Shown here piece by piece: positions 60,030 through 64,000 of a stretch of DNA of 64,000 nucleotides. The notes under the pieces are model-generated. The model did not search any database, was not told where the DNA came from, and saw only the letters and a program-made list of their open reading frames with translations. A program made the translations under genes and the position numbers. Numbering within the stretch: position 1 is the stretch's first letter; each line of letters starts with the position of its first letter. This DNA is from Eubacterium sp. (GTDB lineage Bacteria; Bacillota; Clostridia; Oscillospirales; Acutalibacteraceae): NCBI GenBank assembly GCA_017463985.1, contig JAFUEH010000008.1, forward strand, positions 62,001 to 126,000, written 5' to 3'.

Positions 60030-60533
60030 CTACTGTCCTGCCGCCGCCACAATGCGCGCCACAGTCTCCTCCACGGTGCCGTCATTACCGTCGATCTCTA
60101 CATCCGCATAGCGCCGATACAGCGGCAGCCGTTCGCGGTACATATCCTCCAGCGTATTCCCCTGCCGCACCACAATACCGCGCGTCGTAAAATTGTTAAT
60201 ACGCTGCAGCATGGTTTCATAATCTAAATGCAGGTAGATCACCTTGCCGAGGGAGCGCAGGTGCTGCATCGCCGCGTCGGAATAAATCACGCTGCCGCCG
60301 GTGGCGATCACCGTGGCCTCCAGCTGTAAGGAACAGATCGCCCGTTCCTCCGCTACATAAAAATATTCCGTTCCCTTCGTGTCGATCAGGTCCTGCAAAC
60401 GGCTTTGCTCCAGTCCCTGCAGCAGTAAATCTGTATCAAAAAAGTTTTTCAGCATCACCTTTGCGGCAATGACGCCGCAGGTGCTTTTGCCCGAGCCGGG
60501 CGGTCCGATCAATATTACATTGCTTTTGTCCAT
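60030..60533 (-). CDS. Shikimate kinase-like protein (second copy, altered site)
   Basis: 167 residues. Walker A GPPGSGKS (10-17) and the FDTD motif are intact. The substrate-binding Arg that aligns with YFRDLE of the aroK product is absent (YFYVAEE), and the GGG motif is GGS. It belongs to a shikimate-kinase-like subfamily found beside standard aroK in Clostridia. The substrate may not be shikimate. Starts 1 nt after nth, RBS inside nth. Confidence 0.75.
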   Translation of the reverse strand: MDKSNVILIGPPGSGKSTCGVIAAKVMLKNFFDTDLLLQGLEQSRLQDLIDTKGTEYFYVAEERAICSLQLEATVIATGGSVIYSDAAMQHLRSLGKVIYLHLDYETMLQRINNFTTRGIVVRQGNTLEDMYRERLPLYRRYADVEIDGNDGTVEETVARIVAAAGQ

Positions 60534-60534
60534 C

Positions 60535-61167
60535 TTATTTTACACCGACCCTTTTGCAGTTTTCCGCCATCGGACAGCCGTCGCACTTTGGCTTTCTGGC
60601 CGAGCAGGTATCGCGCCCAAACAGCACGATACGGTGACAGAAATCGCTGCCCTCCTCGGGCGGAATGAGTTTTTTAAGCGCCATTTCAATCTTCACCGGC
60701 TCCTTTACCTCTACCAGCCCGATACGGTTGGCGATACGGATCATGTGCGTATCCACCACGATACTCTCCTTGCCGTACACATCGCCCACGATCAGGTTAG
60801 CGGTCTTACGGCCGACGCCGGGAAGCTTTACCAGCTCCTCGATCGTATCCGGCACCGTGCCGCCGAATTCGTCGCGTACCATCTGTGCCATGCCGATGAT
60901 GGACTTGGCCTTATCGTGATAAAATCCGCACGATTTGATGAGCTGCTCCACGTCTGCCAGCTCCGCGCCGGCATAATCATCCAGTGTTCTGTATTTTGCA
61001 AAAAGAGCGGGGGTGACTAAATTCACCCTCGCGTCCGTACATTGCGCAGAAAGGCGCACCGCCACCAACAGCTCGAACGGATTGCCGGCCGTCAGTGAAC
61101 AGATCGCCTCCGGATATTCTTTTTTTAAGATTGCTACCGCATTCAGTGCGCGTTGCTTTTTAGTCAT
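60535..61167 (-). CDS. nth: Endonuclease III
   Basis: Bifunctional DNA glycosylase/AP lyase for oxidised pyrimidines. 210 residues: helix-hairpin-helix LPGVGRKTA with catalytic Lys121, catalytic Asp139 in VVDTH, and the 4Fe-4S ligands Cys188-x6-Cys195-x2-Cys198-x5-Cys204. Overlaps rarA by 8 nt. Confidence 0.97.
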   Translation of the reverse strand: MTKKQRALNAVAILKKEYPEAICSLTAGNPFELLVAVRLSAQCTDARVNLVTPALFAKYRTLDDYAGAELADVEQLIKSCGFYHDKAKSIIGMAQMVRDEFGGTVPDTIEELVKLPGVGRKTANLIVGDVYGKESIVVDTHMIRIANRIGLVEVKEPVKIEMALKKLIPPEEGSDFCHRIVLFGRDTCSARKPKCDGCPMAENCKRVGVK

Positions 61168-62434
61168 GGCTGTTCTTTACCTTATCCCAGTATTGCTTAT
61201 ATGCCTGTTCGCTCTTATTATCGCCGTATTCATAATAGCGGCGGTCCTTGATGGCGTCCGGCAGGTACTGCTGGTACGTCCAGTGATGAGGATAATCGTG
61301 CGGATAAAGGTAATGCTGCCCTTTTACCGCCGCGTCCTCGCCGTCATAATGCTTATTTTGCAGCTGACGGGGGATCGGTCCGCTCTTGCCGGCCCGAATA
61401 TCCGCCAGCGCCAGATCGATCGCACCGGCGCCGCTGTTGCTCTTAGGCGACGTTGCTACCAAAATCACGGCGTCCGCCAGCGGGATACGCGCTTCCGGCA
61501 GGCCAACCATCATGGCAGCGTCCACCGCCGCCTTGACGATCGGAATGATCTGCGGATAGGCCAGCCCAACATCTTCGCAAGCACACACCATTAGCCGTCG
61601 GCACGCGCTGGGCAGGTCGCCCGCCTCGAGCAAACGCGCTAAATAATGCAGCGCCGCGTCCGGATCGCTGCCGCGCATACTTTTTTGAAAGGCGGAGACA
61701 ATGTCATAGTGCTCGTCGCCGTCACGGTCGTACTTCATCGAGGATTTTTGCGACAGCTCCTCTGCCGTTGCCAGGGTAATGACCTTTTTGCCGTCGGCGG
61801 CACGGGTAGCCAGATAGCAGTTTTCCACCGTGTTCAGCGCCTTGCGGACATCGCCGCCGCAGCCGAACGCGATCTTACGCAGCACCTCGTCGCTGTATTC
61901 AACAGCAATACCGTTTTCCGCACGCAAGCAGTCAAAGCCGCGCTGTACGGCCGGCACAATCTCCTCAGGCGTGATCGCCTTAAATTCAAACACGGTCGAC
62001 CGTGAAAGGATCGCCGGGTACACATAAAAATACGGGTTTTCTGTCGTAGAGGCGATCAACGTGATCTTGCCGTTTTCAATAAACTCCAGCAGGCTCTGCT
62101 GCTGGCGCTTGTTAAAGTACTGTATCTCGTCAAGGTACAGCAAAATACCGTTCGGTGCCGTAAAGGTATCGATCTCGGCAACGATATCGCGGATATCTTG
62201 GGTAGAGGCGGTGGTGCCGTTGAGCTTGCGCAGGGCGCGGTTCGTCTTACCGGCAATGATCGACGCTACCGTTGTTTTGCCGACGCCGGAAGGTCCGTAA
62301 AAAATCAGGTTCGGCACCTCGCCGTTTTCAATCATATTATACAGCGCCTTACCGGGGGTAAGCAGATGGCGCTGTCCCACCACCTCGCTGAGCTCCCGCG
62401 GGCGTATTCTGTCTGCAAGCGGATTGATATTCAA
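61160..62434 (-). CDS. rarA: Replication-associated recombination protein A (RarA/MgsA) AAA+ ATPase
   Basis: 424 residues. Walker A GPSGVGKTT (about 49-57), Walker B LLYLDEI, sensor 1 STTENPYF, followed by the helical oligomerisation domain and the C-terminal MgsA domain. Acts at stalled replication forks. Overlaps queH (4 nt) and nth (8 nt). Confidence 0.95.
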   Translation of the reverse strand: MNINPLADRIRPRELSEVVGQRHLLTPGKALYNMIENGEVPNLIFYGPSGVGKTTVASIIAGKTNRALRKLNGTTASTQDIRDIVAEIDTFTAPNGILLYLDEIQYFNKRQQQSLLEFIENGKITLIASTTENPYFYVYPAILSRSTVFEFKAITPEEIVPAVQRGFDCLRAENGIAVEYSDEVLRKIAFGCGGDVRKALNTVENCYLATRAADGKKVITLATAEELSQKSSMKYDRDGDEHYDIVSAFQKSMRGSDPDAALHYLARLLEAGDLPSACRRLMVCACEDVGLAYPQIIPIVKAAVDAAMMVGLPEARIPLADAVILVATSPKSNSGAGAIDLALADIRAGKSGPIPRQLQNKHYDGEDAAVKGQHYLYPHDYPHHWTYQQYLPDAIKDRRYYEYGDNKSEQAYKQYWDKVKNSHD

Positions 62435-63057
62435 GCTTCGTTCTCCTTTGCCTTACGGGAATAGCGGCAGCCGCAAAAATTCTGCCGATAGAGCCGGTAT
62501 GTGCGTGACAGCTCGATCGAGCGCTTATAGCCCTCGTGCTTTTTGAAATCGGACGGCAGCCAGGCCACGCCGTACTGCGCGCCGAGCGCCTCCCCGATCT
62601 CGTTGATTTTTTGCGCGTTTTTCAGCGGACTGATCGACAGTGTGGTACAAAAATAATCAAAGCCGTTTTCCTTCGCCAGCCGCGCCGTATGCTCCAACCG
62701 CAGCCGATAGCATCGAAAGCAGCGCTCGCCGCCCTCCGGTACTGCCTCCAGTCCCTTAGCAATCGCCTCAAAATCAGCGGCGCAATAGGCGCCTCTCACC
62801 AGCCGGACGGGATGCTTCGTCGGCAGCGCCTCGATCAGACGCTGCTGCTCCCGAAAGCGCTTGTCAAACTCGTCCTCCGGAGAGATATTAGGGTTATAAT
62901 AATAGACCGTTATGTCAAAATAATCTGAAAGATATTCGAGGGTATAGCTGGAACACGGCGCACAGCAGGAATGTAGCAGCAGCCGCGGCGGCGCAGCGTT
63001 TTCCTCCAGCTGCGCCAAAACACGCTCCAGCTCCCGTTGATAGTTGATTTTATTCAT
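62431..63057 (-). CDS. queH: Epoxyqueuosine reductase QueH
   Basis: Reduces epoxyqueuosine to queuosine in tRNA. 208 residues of the DUF208 family: HSCCAPCSSYTLEYL (Cys31, Cys32, Cys35), the CFRCYRLRLEHTA pair and the FCGCRYS C-terminal cysteines for the Fe-S and metal sites. Functionally replaces QueG. Middle of the operon. Confidence 0.95.
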   Translation of the reverse strand: MNKINYQRELERVLAQLEENAAPPRLLLHSCCAPCSSYTLEYLSDYFDITVYYYNPNISPEDEFDKRFREQQRLIEALPTKHPVRLVRGAYCAADFEAIAKGLEAVPEGGERCFRCYRLRLEHTARLAKENGFDYFCTTLSISPLKNAQKINEIGEALGAQYGVAWLPSDFKKHEGYKRSIELSRTYRLYRQNFCGCRYSRKAKENEA

Positions 63058-63066
63058 GATATTGCA

Positions 63067-64000
63067 TTATAAATAATTCCGCGGATTCACGCGCGTATCG
63101 CTGACGCGCACCTCAAAGTGGCAATGCGGACCGGTAGAATTGCCAGTACTGCCGCTCTTAGCAAGCACGGTGCCCTTATACACTGCCTGACCGACCTTTA
63201 CCAGCAAGGTAGAATTGTGCGCATACAGCGTACAAATCCTTCTGCCGGAGGCGTCCGTACCGTGGTAAACCATCACATAATAACCGTAGCTGTAATGCCA
63301 TTCCGAGCGAATAACGATACCCTTCTGTGCGGCAACAACGCTGGTACCGGAGGGACACGGAATATCCATGCCGCCGTGCGCCTTGCCTTGGAAGTAGTGA
63401 CCGAATTCCTGTGAAACGCCGCTGTGGCCGGGAACAGGCCAGCCAAGCGAAAGCGCTGCATTCGAATTCACAAAGACCTCGCCCGTCTGGTTCGCCAGCT
63501 CCACCTCGTCCTTGTCCTTCAGCTCTGGATTTTCTGCTGTGGTGACCTCGTCGGCGGACTTCCTGCCGCTGAGGAGGGCGTCAATTTCAGCGTCAATATT
63601 GGCAAGCGCTGCCTCGCTGTCATCGGAATAATCAAGATATATCTGATTGTTAATGGCGTAGTCCATAAAGAGCTTGTCATAAGTGGCGCGCTCCGCCGCC
63701 AGCACCTGCTTTTTGCTTTCCAACTCCGCTGCCTTGGCATTGACGGAGGTCTTTTCGGCTTCGTATTCCGCCTTCGCGGTGTCCAGCTCAGCTTTCGCCG
63801 CGTCCAGCGCCGCCTGCTTGGCTTCCAAGCCGTCCTGCTTCGTCATGATCTCGTCCATCTGCTCCGTGACCTGCTGCAAGAGCGCCGTATCACTTTTAGA
63901 AACAGCCTTGATCATTTCAAACCGGTTGAGGAACTGTGAAATGTCCTTGCTGGTCAGCAGGGCGACAATGATACTGCTGTTGCCGCTGACGTACATCGCA
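63067..64000 (-). CDS. M23-family peptidoglycan hydrolase with coiled coil (5' end beyond window)
   Basis: At least 311 residues; the frame continues past base 64000, and the apparent Met at 63996 is internal (YVSGNSSII-type segments occur inside EnvC/CwlO-like proteins). A long Ala/Glu/Lys-rich coiled coil (from about 35 to 125) precedes the M23 domain, with zinc ligands His/Asp in AHGGMDI and His in GPHCHFEV. An endopeptidase that cuts peptidoglycan cross-bridges or stems, probably controlled by FtsEX-like partners as in CwlO/PcsB; that control is inferred. Confidence 0.92.
   Translation of the reverse strand, partial: AMYVSGNSSIIVALLTSKDISQFLNRFEMIKAVSKSDTALLQQVTEQMDEIMTKQDGLEAKQAALDAAKAELDTAKAEYEAEKTSVNAKAAELESKKQVLAAERATYDKLFMDYAINNQIYLDYSDDSEAALANIDAEIDALLSGRKSADEVTTAENPELKDKDEVELANQTGEVFVNSNAALSLGWPVPGHSGVSQEFGHYFQGKAHGGMDIPCPSGTSVVAAQKGIVIRSEWHYSYGYYVMVYHGTDASGRRICTLYAHNSTLLVKVGQAVYKGTVLAKSGSTGNSTGPHCHFEVRVSDTRVNPRNYL

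Overview
The window reads as the chromosome of an anaerobic, low-to-mid GC Firmicute, most likely a gut Clostridia close to Oscillospiraceae/Ruminococcaceae. The basis is the gene content: a CIRCE-controlled hrcA-grpE-dnaK-dnaJ cluster, DUF4250, YhgE/Pip, a split transketolase, uxuA with an SDR-type partner, choline-binding-type wall repeats, a cobalamin riboswitch, and Gram-positive promoters (TTGACA-N17-TATAAT) with purine-rich RBSs. The species cannot be fixed from sequence reading alone. Both window ends cut genes: a zinc-ribbon gene at 1-66 and an M23 peptidase at 63067-64000.

Layout. 1-6.7 kb: prfB, an MgtC-type protein, a PdaA-like lipoprotein, a YhgE/Pip membrane operon and radC. 6.8-7.7 kb: an AT-rich GIY-YIG/DUF4357 gene beside the 3' end of guaA. 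7.8-12.8 kb (minus): GtrA, an Mbeg1-like hydrolase, a guaA without amidotransferase domain, and a Zn/Cd P-type ATPase with a metallochaperone behind an SmtB-type operator. 13-16.3 kb: YhaM-like nuclease, prmA, an M28 peptidase with membrane segments. 16.3-17.6 kb: AT-rich patch with a Tdi1/DUF1851-like immunity gene and a broken neighbour. 18-24.4 kb: split transketolase, a large wall-attached transcobalamin-like protein under a B12 riboswitch, a second M28 peptidase, DUF4250.

24.4-29.7 kb is an AT-rich accessory stretch: DUF4234, an XRE regulator, an ECF sigma/anti-sigma pair, a Nudix hydrolase, a GNAT. A ~50-bp repeat occurs three times between its units, and a 5S-rRNA-like RNA with a consensus promoter precedes the Nudix gene. 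It ends near tRNA-Pro(CGG), which is flanked by short copies of its own 3' end. 29.8-36.3 kb: gltX-glnS-typA-hemW and a small protein. 36.4-39.1 kb: orphan ABC-2 permease, aroE-aroK, and an acyl-carrier-like protein without the phosphopantetheine serine. 39.2-46.2 kb: glpK, a MITE-like element, an Ldh-family dehydrogenase with malic enzyme, and the mannonate/fructuronate pair. 46.2-52.7 kb (minus): a PurF-like protein lacking the N-terminal cysteine and the heat-shock operon. 52.8-64 kb: geranylgeranyl-reductase-like flavoprotein, EEP-family hydrolase, two GDPD-family proteins, guaB, and a dense minus-strand operon (M23, queH, rarA, nth, shikimate-kinase-like, transglutaminase-like).

The most notable signals are: the B12-riboswitch-controlled intrinsic-factor-like surface protein; the 5S-like RNA in a repeat-bounded cassette; two purine enzymes (GuaA, PurF-like) that both lack a working glutaminase; a degenerate ACP; and a 231-bp MITE-like element abutting the glpK stop codon. 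All calls come from reading the sequence; no database search was run.
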